A stretch of DNA of 5,616 nt from Campylobacteraceae bacterium (lineage in GTDB: Bacteria; Campylobacterota; Campylobacteria; Campylobacterales; Sulfurovaceae): the NCBI GenBank assembly GCA_027056615.1, contig JALUKJ010000037.1, positions 1 to 5,616 of the forward strand, given 5' to 3'. Position 1 is the stretch's first letter. Every line of letters starts with the position of its first letter. Below are positions 1 to 5,525 of this stretch, one piece after another. The notes beneath the pieces are model-generated. The model had not been told where the DNA came from. It did not search any database and saw nothing but the letters and a program-made list of their open reading frames with translations. The translations under genes and the position numbers were made by a program.

Positions 1-86
1 TCATTGGCATTGGACTAAAGTCTCCGATTCCTAAAAAAAGTGTAAACTACTTTTCGGTAGATATGAAGGATACCGATATTTTATAG
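1..86 (+). CDS. 3' end of an unidentified protein-coding gene
   Basis: One plus-strand frame (codons from base 3) is open from the left edge to a TAG stop at 84-86 and gives 27 residues, beginning IGIGLKSPIPKK and ending FSVDMKDTDIL. The other two plus frames stop earlier. The composition looks like a real protein C-terminus, and the frame ends in convergent orientation just before fabG, which is a sensible place for a gene end. I do not recognise the family from so short a tail, and there is no membrane segment or metal motif in it. It is not acpP, the usual neighbour of fabG: the acyl carrier protein DSL phosphopantetheine motif is absent. The start lies outside the window. Confidence 0.55.
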   Translation, partial: IGIGLKSPIPKKSVNYFSVDMKDTDIL

Positions 87-137
87 GATTTTAATGAGTT
101 ATTATTTTAAGATGTTGTTTTTTTATAACTCTTGATT

Positions 138-161
138 GGTGCGATAGAAATCGCACCCTAC
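138..161 (-). repeat. REP-like palindromic element, copy 1 (GTAG + 8-bp hairpin)
   Basis: Read on the minus strand, this is GTAG (161-158) followed by a perfect 8-bp stem GGTGCGAT / ATCGCACC (157-150 and 145-138) with a 4-nt loop TTCT. With one shared base on each side (137-162) it matches the copy at 984-1009 at 25 of 26 positions; the only difference is in the loop. A GTAG tetranucleotide at the 5' foot of a short GC-rich hairpin is the hallmark of REP elements mobilised by REP-associated tyrosine transposases (RAYT). That family assignment is inference, since no transposase gene is in the window. The element lies between two convergent genes and overlaps the fabG stop codon. There is no T-run after the stem on either strand, so it is not a standard intrinsic terminator, though it could protect the 3' end of the fabG mRNA. 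Confidence 0.75.
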
Positions 162-901
162 ATAAACATCCCACCATTTACTTTAAGTGTTTCACCTGTA
201 ATATATGATGAATAGTCACTTAAAAGAAATGCTGTAGCTTCTGCTACTTCGCTAGGTTTTCCAAAACGTCCCATAGGAATTTTTGCTGTAAAAGCTTCTT
301 TTACCTCATCTTTAAGTACATCGGTCATCTCTGTAGCAATAAACCCTGGGGTAATAGTGTTATAACGAATACCACTTGAAGCAGATTCAATAGCAAATGA
401 TTTTGTCATAGCAATAGTTCCACCTTTTGATGCAGCGTAGTTAGTCTGTCCTGCATTTCCTGTCTCGCCGACAATAGAGGCAATGTTAACAACTGAACCA
501 AAACGTTTTTTACGCATAACTTTTAGAGCTTCTCTACACCCAATAAATGTTGATTTTAAATTTGCATCAACCACTGCCATAAACTGTTCAGCTTTCATAC
601 GCATCGCTAAACCATCTTTAGTAATTCCTGCATTATTTACTAAATAAGATAACTCTCCATCAGTAGATACAATCTGTTTAATAGCATCAACAAATGCTTT
701 TTCATCACTTACATCAAAACCAATTACTTCTGCTGTGCCACCTGCATTTACAATTGCTTCTTGTACTGCTTTAGCCTCTGCTTCACCACTTCGATAGTTA
801 ACCCAAACTTTTAGTCCAAACCCTGCTAGAGATTTTGCTATCTCTGAACCAATACCTCTACTTGAGCCTGTAACCAATACATTTTTACCTGTAAATTTCA
901 T
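158..901 (-). CDS. fabG: 3-oxoacyl-[acyl-carrier-protein] reductase FabG
   Basis: This cytoplasmic enzyme reduces 3-oxoacyl-ACP to 3-hydroxyacyl-ACP with NADPH, the first reductive step of each type II fatty acid elongation cycle. The 247-residue protein has the full classical short-chain dehydrogenase set: the cofactor glycine motif TGSSRGIG (11-18), NNAG (89-92), the tetrad Asn114, Ser142, Tyr155 and Lys159 (YAASK), PGFIATEM (185-192), and the FabG-type tail ETLKVNGGMFM. Length matches the family (about 244-248). The ATG at 901-899 is preceded by AAGG six bases upstream, and no better start is near. The gene lies 115 bp downstream of the TerB-like gene on the same strand, so it may be read from that transcript or from its own promoter. 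Oddities: the TAG stop is part of a REP-like element, a second copy lies upstream, and acpP does not follow it. Confidence 0.96.
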   Translation of the reverse strand: MKFTGKNVLVTGSSRGIGSEIAKSLAGFGLKVWVNYRSGEAEAKAVQEAIVNAGGTAEVIGFDVSDEKAFVDAIKQIVSTDGELSYLVNNAGITKDGLAMRMKAEQFMAVVDANLKSTFIGCREALKVMRKKRFGSVVNIASIVGETGNAGQTNYAASKGGTIAMTKSFAIESASSGIRYNTITPGFIATEMTDVLKDEVKEAFTAKIPMGRFGKPSEVAEATAFLLSDYSSYITGETLKVNGGMFM

Positions 902-929
902 GCTTTACCTTTTTAAAAAAAATTGGTTA

Positions 930-935
930 ATTGTA
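930..935 (-). promoter_or_regulatory. candidate fabG promoter (-10 box)
   Basis: On the minus strand, TACAAT lies about 28 bases before the fabG start and is preceded by AT-rich sequence with T-runs. It has no clear -35 hexamer, which is common for sigma-70 promoters in Campylobacterota. Transcription from here would leave a leader of roughly 20 bases that includes the AAGG ribosome binding site at 908-911. The call rests on one hexamer in AT-rich DNA and is weak. Confidence 0.25.
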
Positions 936-984
936 GTGAAATACTTGTTAAATTGTTATGAAAACAAAATAACATTTTAAATCT

Positions 985-1008
985 GTAGGGTGCGATTGCT
1001 ATCGCACC
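985..1008 (+). repeat. REP-like palindromic element, copy 2 (GTAG + 8-bp hairpin)
   Basis: On the plus strand, GTAG (985-988) is followed by a perfect 8-bp stem GGTGCGAT (989-996) / ATCGCACC (1001-1008) with loop TGCT. It is the inverted partner of the element at 138-161: the two GTAG ends face each other with fabG between them. The shared unit extends one base on each side (984-1009). It sits 8 bases past the stop codon of the TerB-like gene and about 84 bases before the start of fabG, so a transcript through both genes would carry it as an intercistronic hairpin. There is no T-run after the stem on the minus strand, so it does not look like an intrinsic terminator. REP/RAYT membership is inferred from structure. 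Confidence 0.75.
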
Positions 1009-1016
1009 ATATTAAA

Positions 1017-1358
1017 TTATGAATGTGGGAAAAGTGCCTCTTTTACCTTGTCAAATAAGTCATAATCATCATCTTCAATATTAGATTTTGTAATAATACG
1101 ATTTAACTGTTTAAGTACAGACATTTTAGTGTAAATCTCATTATGTAATGCATTTGAGATGATAGATATTTGCATATCTATATTATAATCTTTCTGCATT
1201 ACCTCATCTAACAGCTTATCAGACTCCTCTCTTGTCATATTAAAATCTTGTTTCATAAAACGACAAAAGAGAGGACGTTCAGTATCTAAATCTTTGTTGT
1301 CCAACTTGATAACATAACAAAATAATGCAGCAACAGACTCTTTAATCATTGTGTCCAT
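1017..1358 (-). CDS. small TerB-like all-helical protein of unknown role
   Basis: The 113-residue protein has no signal peptide or membrane segment. Its layout resembles the TerB fold: an N-terminal helix with ALFCYVIKLDNKDLDTERP (10-28), like the 'vAkADGxidxxE' segment of TerB domains; then FNMTREESDKLL (39-50), like the 'fglseeea' segment; and a second half with LKQLNRIIT (82-90) followed by an acidic DDDYDLFDKVKEALF (96-110). That assignment is by eye and moderate. TerB domains are associated with tellurite and phage responses, but many family members have no known function, and I assign none here. The ATG at 1358-1356 has a strong GGGAGG ribosome binding site (1365-1370) six bases upstream, which favours it over Met4. 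The gene lies between gpmI and fabG, all on the minus strand, with gaps of 84 and 115 bp. Confidence 0.85.
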   Translation of the reverse strand: MDTMIKESVAALFCYVIKLDNKDLDTERPLFCRFMKQDFNMTREESDKLLDEVMQKDYNIDMQISIISNALHNEIYTKMSVLKQLNRIITKSNIEDDDYDLFDKVKEALFPHS

Positions 1359-1389
1359 TATAAACCTCCCGTTATAAATATATCTTTTT

Positions 1390-1398
1390 ATGATAGCA
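1390..1398 (-). promoter_or_regulatory. candidate extended -10 promoter for the TerB-like gene
   Basis: On the minus strand, TGCTATCAT lies in the 84-bp gap after gpmI. It combines a TGn extension with a -10-like TATCAT and is preceded by T-rich runs. Initiation would fall near 1380, giving a short leader that contains the GGGAGG site at 1365-1370. This suggests the TerB-like gene can be transcribed independently of gpmI. The evidence is motif shape only. Confidence 0.3.
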
Positions 1399-1442
1399 AA
1401 ATAAACATAATTTAAAATAAAAGTGTCTTACTATATCACATT

Positions 1443-2924
1443 TCAAAGTAAACTATCATCCATCTCTTTAGGAACTTCTAATCCCATAATTTCAAGTACC
1501 GTAGATGCAATATTGTTTAGCCCTCCACCCTCTTTTAACTCTTCTACACCATTTGCCAAAACATAACACCACACTTCACCCACGGTATGATTGGTTAGTA
1601 CATTTCCATTAATATCTTTCATCTCTTCACAGTTTCCATGGTCAGAGGTTAATACAATTGCATAATTTTTCTCTTTTGCTTTGGCTATAATCTTTCCAAG
1701 TTCACTATCTACAGCATTGACTGCCTTACACGCAGACTCATAGTTTCCTGTATGTCCTACCATATCACCATTAGCAAAGTTTACAACAATAAAGTCATAC
1801 TCTTCATCAATACCATTACGAACAGCTTCCCCCACCTCTGGGGCTGACATCTCAGGTTTCATATCATAAGTCTTTACATCTGGACTAGGAATAAGAACTC
1901 TACTCTCCCCTATCATTGGCTCTTCAACTCCACCATTTAAAAAGAAAGTTACATGTGCATACTTCTCTGTCTCTGCTGTATGAAGTTGTGTAAGTTTCGC
2001 ACTACTTACAACTTCGGCTAAGGTATTTTTAGGAACTTCTTTATCAAACATAATAGGATAGGTAAAATTAGCATCATATTTAGTTAGGGTTACTATATTT
2101 AGTGGGAGGTAATCTCGCTCAAAACCATTAAATTCCCTCTCTCCTAAAGCTGTTGTAATCTCTCTAGCTCTATCGGAACGGAAGTTTGCCATAACAACAA
2201 CATCATCCTCTTGCATACCCTCATATCTACTCAATGCAACAGGTTCTAAAAACTCATCAAAAATTTTAGATTTATAACTTTTAGTAACATACTCTATGGC
2301 TGGAAGTTCAGTTTTAGGTTCTGCTTTAACAATAGCATTGTAACCTTTCTCTACTCTCTCCCAACGATTATCTCTATCCATCGTATAGAAACGACCTCCA
2401 ATAGTAGCTATTTGAATATTATCTGAACAGATAGCCTCTATCTGCTCTATATAAGTTCGTGCAGAATCAGGAGCAACATCTCGTCCATCGGTAATAAGGT
2501 GTAAAAAGACCTTTTTACCTCTCTTTTGTGCCAATTTTGCTAAACCAATAATATGTTCAATATGTGAATGAACCCCACCATCACTTAAAAGTCCAATAAT
2601 ATGTACTCGATTACTCTTCTCTAGTGTATTATTGAGTGCCTCATTTTTTTCAATAGTTCCATCTTCAATCGCTAATGAGACTTTTACTAAATCTTGATAT
2701 AAAATTCGACCCGAACCAATAGTCATGTGACCAACTTCAGAATTTCCCATCTGCCCTTTTGGTAACCCCACACTTAAACCATGCGTAGAGATAAGAGTTT
2801 TAGGTACATCTACCATCAATTTATCATAGGTTGGTTTTATTGCATCTTTAAATGCATTACAAGTACTATCAGGTTTACACCCTATACCATCGGTAATAAT
2901 TAAAATCGTTTTTTGAATCTCCAT
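1443..2924 (-). CDS. gpmI: 2,3-bisphosphoglycerate-independent phosphoglycerate mutase
   Basis: This cytoplasmic enzyme interconverts 3-phosphoglycerate and 2-phosphoglycerate through a phosphoserine intermediate and needs two metal ions, usually Mn2+. The 493-residue protein belongs to the alkaline phosphatase superfamily and is slightly shorter than the usual 505-515. The catalytic Ser62 lies in [10 protein letters not shown] (57-66). One metal set is Asp12, Ser62, Asp428 and His429 (TSDHGN), the other Asp387, His391 and His446. The inserted phosphotransfer domain shows GGVHSH (116-121), DGRD (146-149), [16 protein letters not shown] (176-191) and NFRSDRAR (247-254). [19 protein letters not shown] (314-332) is also typical. 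The ATG at 2924-2922 has AGGG nine bases upstream. It is divergent from mraY and leads the minus-strand series gpmI, TerB-like gene, fabG. The segment around the last metal His reads TNHTVGEV rather than the common HTTN form. Confidence 0.97.
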   Translation of the reverse strand: MEIQKTILIITDGIGCKPDSTCNAFKDAIKPTYDKLMVDVPKTLISTHGLSVGLPKGQMGNSEVGHMTIGSGRILYQDLVKVSLAIEDGTIEKNEALNNTLEKSNRVHIIGLLSDGGVHSHIEHIIGLAKLAQKRGKKVFLHLITDGRDVAPDSARTYIEQIEAICSDNIQIATIGGRFYTMDRDNRWERVEKGYNAIVKAEPKTELPAIEYVTKSYKSKIFDEFLEPVALSRYEGMQEDDVVVMANFRSDRAREITTALGEREFNGFERDYLPLNIVTLTKYDANFTYPIMFDKEVPKNTLAEVVSSAKLTQLHTAETEKYAHVTFFLNGGVEEPMIGESRVLIPSPDVKTYDMKPEMSAPEVGEAVRNGIDEEYDFIVVNFANGDMVGHTGNYESACKAVNAVDSELGKIIAKAKEKNYAIVLTSDHGNCEEMKDINGNVLTNHTVGEVWCYVLANGVEELKEGGGLNNIASTVLEIMGLEVPKEMDDSLL

Positions 2925-2948
2925 TAAAATGAACCCTACTTTTATAAA

Positions 2949-2962
2949 ATTTTAAGTAAAAT
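2949..2962. promoter_or_regulatory. candidate bidirectional promoter between gpmI and mraY
   Basis: ATTTTA-AG-TAAAAT is a perfect palindrome with a 2-bp centre. It gives a -10-like TAAAAT on the minus strand (2949-2954, towards gpmI) and one on the plus strand (2957-2962, towards mraY). Start points about 7 bases beyond each box would give leaders of roughly 18 and 30 bases, and both would keep their ribosome binding sites (AGGG at 2934-2937 on the minus strand, AGGA at 2984-2987 on the plus strand). No convincing -35 hexamers are visible. The whole gap between the genes is only 74 bp, so promoters for both must lie here; the exact boxes are inferred. Confidence 0.4.
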
Positions 2963-2978
2963 ATCACTACTTTACTTA
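2953..2978. repeat. inverted repeat in the gpmI-mraY gap, possible operator
   Basis: TAAGTAAA (2953-2960) and TTTACTTA (2971-2978) are perfect 8-bp inverted arms separated by 10 bp. The centre-to-centre spacing of 18 bp is a little under two helical turns, as for a dimeric regulator site. The left arm overlaps the candidate plus-strand -10 box. In DNA this AT-rich such a dyad can arise by chance, so operator function is only a suggestion. Confidence 0.25.
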
Positions 2979-2998
2979 CAATCAGGATACTATTTAAT

Positions 2999-4063
2999 AT
3001 GTTATACGCTTTTTATGAATATTTCGACATCAATCTGTTTCAATACATCTCTGTTCGTGCTGGTTTTGGCTTCTTTATAGCTTTTCTTTTAAGCCTTATT
3101 CTTCTACCTAGATATATGGTATGGGCAATCTCAAGAAAGACAAATCAACCCATTAACAAGTATGTTCCTAATCATGCAAATAAAGCCAATACACCTACTA
3201 TGGGTGGAGCTATATTTGTTATTGCTACGGTTATTGCAATGATTCTTACTTCAAATTTAAAAAATCCTTATGTAGTAGCAGGTCTTATATCTCTTATTGG
3301 TTTTGCACTTGTTGGATTTCAAGACGATTTAGGAAAGGTTTTAAAAGCTGATAATTTAGCAGGACTATCTGCTAAAGGAAAACTTCTTCTTCAAGGAGTT
3401 ATTGGAGCTATTGTTGTTATGTACTTAATTCTTGTAGCTGACTTTCCTACAACTATCTATATACCATTTTTAAAAGAGCCACTCTTTGATGGGGGAATAT
3501 ACTTTGCTATTCCTTTTTGGGTCTTTGTATTTCTTTCAATGACCAATGCTGTTAACTTAACCGATGGACTTGATGGATTAGCCACTGTTCCATCTATTAT
3601 ATCTTTGGCCACTTTAGGAGTAATTGTCTACTTAGTAGGTCATGCTATCTTCTCTGGCTACCTCTTACTCCCCAATATTAAAGGTGTAGGAGAAGTAACC
3701 ATTTTAGCCGCTTCTCTCTCTGGTGCTTTACTTGGTTTTTTATGGTTCAACTGCTATCCTGCTGAAATATTTATGGGCGATACAGGCTCACTTGCTATTG
3801 GTGGAGTACTCTCATATATGGCTATTTTAGGAAAGAGTGAAGTGCTACTTGTTTTAATTGGATTAATCTTTATTATAGAAACGGTATCAGTCATCTTACA
3901 AGTTGGAAGTTATAAGTTGAGAAACAAGAGAATCTTTCTTATGGCTCCCATACACCACCACTTCGAGATGAAAAAATGGGCTGAAAATAAGATTATTATA
4001 CGCTTTTGGATGATTGCTTTTCTCTCTAACCTTGCAGCGTTAATTACCCTTAAAATTAGATAG
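2999..4063 (+). CDS. mraY: phospho-N-acetylmuramoyl-pentapeptide-transferase MraY
   Basis: This inner-membrane enzyme transfers phospho-MurNAc-pentapeptide from UDP to undecaprenyl phosphate, making lipid I, the first membrane step of peptidoglycan synthesis; it requires Mg2+. The 354-residue protein has about ten hydrophobic segments (near 21-41, 69-84, 91-107, 128-147, 168-186, 197-215, 233-253, 263-277, 280-300 and 333-350), matching the ten-helix family. Conserved motifs are TPTMGG (65-70), the aspartate pair Asp109-Asp110 in [16 protein letters not shown] (186-194), EIFMGDTGS (256-264, with Asp261) and the triple histidine PIHHHFE (317-323). Family length is about 350-360. The ATG at 2999 has AGGA eleven bases upstream, a slightly long spacing, with no better start nearby. 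murD follows after 11 bp in the same operon. Confidence 0.97.
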   Translation: MLYAFYEYFDINLFQYISVRAGFGFFIAFLLSLILLPRYMVWAISRKTNQPINKYVPNHANKANTPTMGGAIFVIATVIAMILTSNLKNPYVVAGLISLIGFALVGFQDDLGKVLKADNLAGLSAKGKLLLQGVIGAIVVMYLILVADFPTTIYIPFLKEPLFDGGIYFAIPFWVFVFLSMTNAVNLTDGLDGLATVPSIISLATLGVIVYLVGHAIFSGYLLLPNIKGVGEVTILAASLSGALLGFLWFNCYPAEIFMGDTGSLAIGGVLSYMAILGKSEVLLVLIGLIFIIETVSVILQVGSYKLRNKRIFLMAPIHHHFEMKKWAENKIIIRFWMIAFLSNLAALITLKIR

Positions 4064-4074
4064 AGAGTAGAGCA

Positions 4075-5280
4075 ATGAATAAACCTACACTTTTTGGATA
4101 CGGTCTTACTACTAAAGCAATTGCTAAAAAGCTTGGTGGAGGGTGTACTTTTTATGATGACAAAGCTAAAGAGCCTTATATAGACGAAAATTTAAATCAA
4201 ATTTTTCCATCACACCTATTTGACCCCCAAAGTAGCAACCTAGAGGTAACAACCCCTAGTGTTCCACCTCATCACCCTCTTATAAAATCAGCAAAAAACC
4301 TTTTGAGTGAATATGACTACTTTGCTAAAGATATGCCCTTTAGTATTTGGATTTCAGGAACAAATGGTAAAACAACTACAACTCAAATGCTTCAACATCT
4401 TTTAGAAAAAAGAGGTTCAGTTGCAGGTGGCAATATTGGAACACCTCTAGCCAAGCTTGACCCAAAAGCTCCTATTTGGATTTTAGAGTCAAGTTCATTT
4501 ACCCTACACCACACTAATGTTGCTTCACCTAACATATACATATTACTTCCTATTACCCCTGACCACATAGATTGGCATGGAACAGCAGAGCAATATGAAG
4601 CCGACAAACTAAAACCTCTACTTACAATGAAAGAGGGAGAGATGGCATTAGTGCCAAAAGGGCTTAATCTACCACAAACTTCTGCTTATGTCGTAGAGTA
4701 TGATTCAACAAAGTTTTTAGAGGAGTACTTCTCTATAGATAGCTCAAAAATTCATTTTAAATCAGCCTTTTTAGAAGATGCTCTATTAGCTCTTAGCGTT
4801 ACGAAAGTTCTCTTTGATGAGATAGATTATGAAACTATAAATACCTTTACTTTAGATAACCACCGTCAAGAAGAGATATTAGATAATTTTGGAAGATTGT
4901 GGGTCAATGACTCAAAAGCAACCAACTTAGATGCTTCTATACAAGCTGTTAAAGCCTATGATGATAGATTTATTCATCTTATTCTAGGAGGGAACGATAA
5001 AGGAGCAGACTTAACCTCTCTCTTTGAACTAATAGCAATAAAACAACTACACCTCTATACTATAGGAGCAAATAGTGATAAACTAGCAAAATTAGCTAAA
5101 GAGCATAATGTTGAGTTTACTGCTTGTGAGACATTAGAAAATGCTGTCAATATAATTTCTAAAAAACTTAAAAAAGATGAAGTTGCTCTACTATCACCAG
5201 CAGCTGCTAGTTTTGACCAATTTAACTCCTATAAACATCGAGGGGAAGAGTTTTTCAAATTTATTAAAAATATTAAATGA
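4075..5280 (+). CDS. murD: UDP-N-acetylmuramoyl-L-alanine--D-glutamate ligase MurD
   Basis: This cytoplasmic ATP-dependent ligase adds D-glutamate to UDP-MurNAc-L-alanine, the second amino acid of the peptidoglycan stem peptide. The 401-residue protein has the three-domain Mur ligase plan: a compact N-terminal UDP-binding domain (about 1-88, starting LFGYGLTTKAI), a central ATPase domain with P-loop GTNGKTTT (95-102), GGNIG (118-122), ESSSF (138-142), TPDHIDWHG (161-169) and a likely carbamylated Lys178, and a C-terminal domain after HRQE (263-266) with NDSKATN (278-284), GGNDKGAD (305-312) and SPAAASFDQF (374-383). It is shorter than E. coli MurD (438), with all catalytic motifs kept. The start ATG has GAGAG seven bases upstream (4063-4067), overlapping the last base of the mraY stop. 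It is cotranscribed with mraY by position. Confidence 0.96.
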   Translation: MNKPTLFGYGLTTKAIAKKLGGGCTFYDDKAKEPYIDENLNQIFPSHLFDPQSSNLEVTTPSVPPHHPLIKSAKNLLSEYDYFAKDMPFSIWISGTNGKTTTTQMLQHLLEKRGSVAGGNIGTPLAKLDPKAPIWILESSSFTLHHTNVASPNIYILLPITPDHIDWHGTAEQYEADKLKPLLTMKEGEMALVPKGLNLPQTSAYVVEYDSTKFLEEYFSIDSSKIHFKSAFLEDALLALSVTKVLFDEIDYETINTFTLDNHRQEEILDNFGRLWVNDSKATNLDASIQAVKAYDDRFIHLILGGNDKGADLTSLFELIAIKQLHLYTIGANSDKLAKLAKEHNVEFTACETLENAVNIISKKLKKDEVALLSPAAASFDQFNSYKHRGEEFFKFIKNIK

Positions 5281-5281
5281 T

Positions 5282-5313
5282 TTAAGTTTTTATTAAGTTT
5301 AAGTGGCTATAAT
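5282..5313 (+). promoter_or_regulatory. promoter of the tRNA-Phe gene
   Basis: A consensus -10 box TATAAT lies at 5308-5313, about 37 bases before the tRNA. Upstream there is no -35 hexamer but a phased T-rich series: TTAAGTTT at 5282 and again at 5293 (11 bp apart), and TTAAGT at 5299. Periodic AT-rich signal in place of a -35 box is a known feature of sigma-70 promoters in Campylobacterota. Initiation would fall near 5319-5322. Confidence 0.6.
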
Positions 5314-5324
5314 TTCAGCCACTT
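5301..5324 (+). repeat. perfect hairpin-forming inverted repeat around the tRNA -10 box
   Basis: AAGTGGCT (5301-5308) and AGCCACTT (5317-5324) form a perfect 8-bp stem with an 8-nt loop. Most of the TATAAT box lies in the loop. It starts 20 bases after the murD stop. As RNA from murD read-through it would fold stably, but CAAACATG follows rather than a T-run, so it is at best a weak terminator or 3'-end stabiliser for the mraY-murD mRNA. Confidence 0.5.
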
Positions 5325-5349
5325 CAAACATGAAGAACTACTTTAGAGT

Positions 5350-5425
5350 GGCTCCATAGCTCAGTCGGTAGAGCAAAGGATTGAAAATCCTTGTGTCGGC
5401 GGTTCGATTCCGTCTGGCGCCACCA
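5350..5425 (+). tRNA. tRNA-Phe (anticodon GAA)
   Basis: This 76-nt cloverleaf includes an encoded CCA (5423-5425). D stem GCTC/GAGC (5359-5362, 5371-5374), anticodon stem AAGGA/TCCTT with loop TTGAAAA and anticodon GAA at 5383-5385, 5-nt variable region GTGTC, T stem GGCGG/CCGTC with one G-U pair and T loop TTCGATT are all standard. The acceptor stem GGCTCCA / TGGCGCC pairs at six of seven positions; pair 4-69 is U-C (5353 and 5418), a true mismatch. The identity comes from the GAA anticodon and A73. It stands alone on the plus strand, 69 bp after murD, with its own promoter. No GC-rich terminator is visible downstream. Confidence 0.96.
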
Positions 5426-5479
5426 CTTATTAAAATTCTCATCAAAATTTAATTTTTATAAATATTATTTGTTTTTGAT

Positions 5480-5500
5480 ATTCAATAAAATCGAATCTAC
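5480..5500 (-). repeat. degenerate REP-like element (GTAG + AT-rich hairpin)
   Basis: On the minus strand, GTAG (5500-5497) is followed by ATTCGAT, loop TTT, ATTGAAT (5496-5480), a 7-bp stem with one mismatch (5484 with 5492). The GTAG-then-hairpin plan and the preceding CT match the two GC-rich copies near fabG, and its site between convergent genes (the tRNA and the gene at the right edge) is similar. The stem sequence is otherwise different, so it would be another subclass or a chance palindrome in AT-rich DNA. Confidence 0.35.
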
Positions 5501-5525
5501 AGGATTTAAGCTTATTTCGTATCCC

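Noticed and set aside
96..131. Inverted repeat GAGTTAT / ATAACTC with a T7 run, considered as a terminator
   Set aside because: The arms are AT-rich, the loop is 22 nt and the T-run lies inside the loop, so it does not fit an intrinsic terminator on either strand.
137..1009. CRISPR-like interpretation of the repeated 26-nt units
   Set aside because: There are only two copies, in inverted orientation, 821 bp apart with a gene between and no spacers.
1347..1349. Alternative start at Met4 of the TerB-like protein
   Set aside because: The GGGAGG site is six bases from the first ATG and fifteen from the second, so the first is preferred.
2932..2938. GTAGGGT on the minus strand before gpmI, the same 7-mer that begins the REP-like elements
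   Set aside because: No palindrome follows, and the AGGG part serves as the gpmI ribosome binding site, so the match is probably chance.
4392..4607. Open frame of 71 codons on the minus strand
   Set aside because: It lies wholly inside murD on the opposite strand, has no ribosome binding site or recognisable domain, and murD has intact catalytic motifs over the same span.
5444..5457. AAAAT / ATTTT palindrome after the tRNA, considered as a terminator
   Set aside because: The stem is 5 bp of A-T only with a 3-nt loop, too weak to call, although transcription must end somewhere near here.
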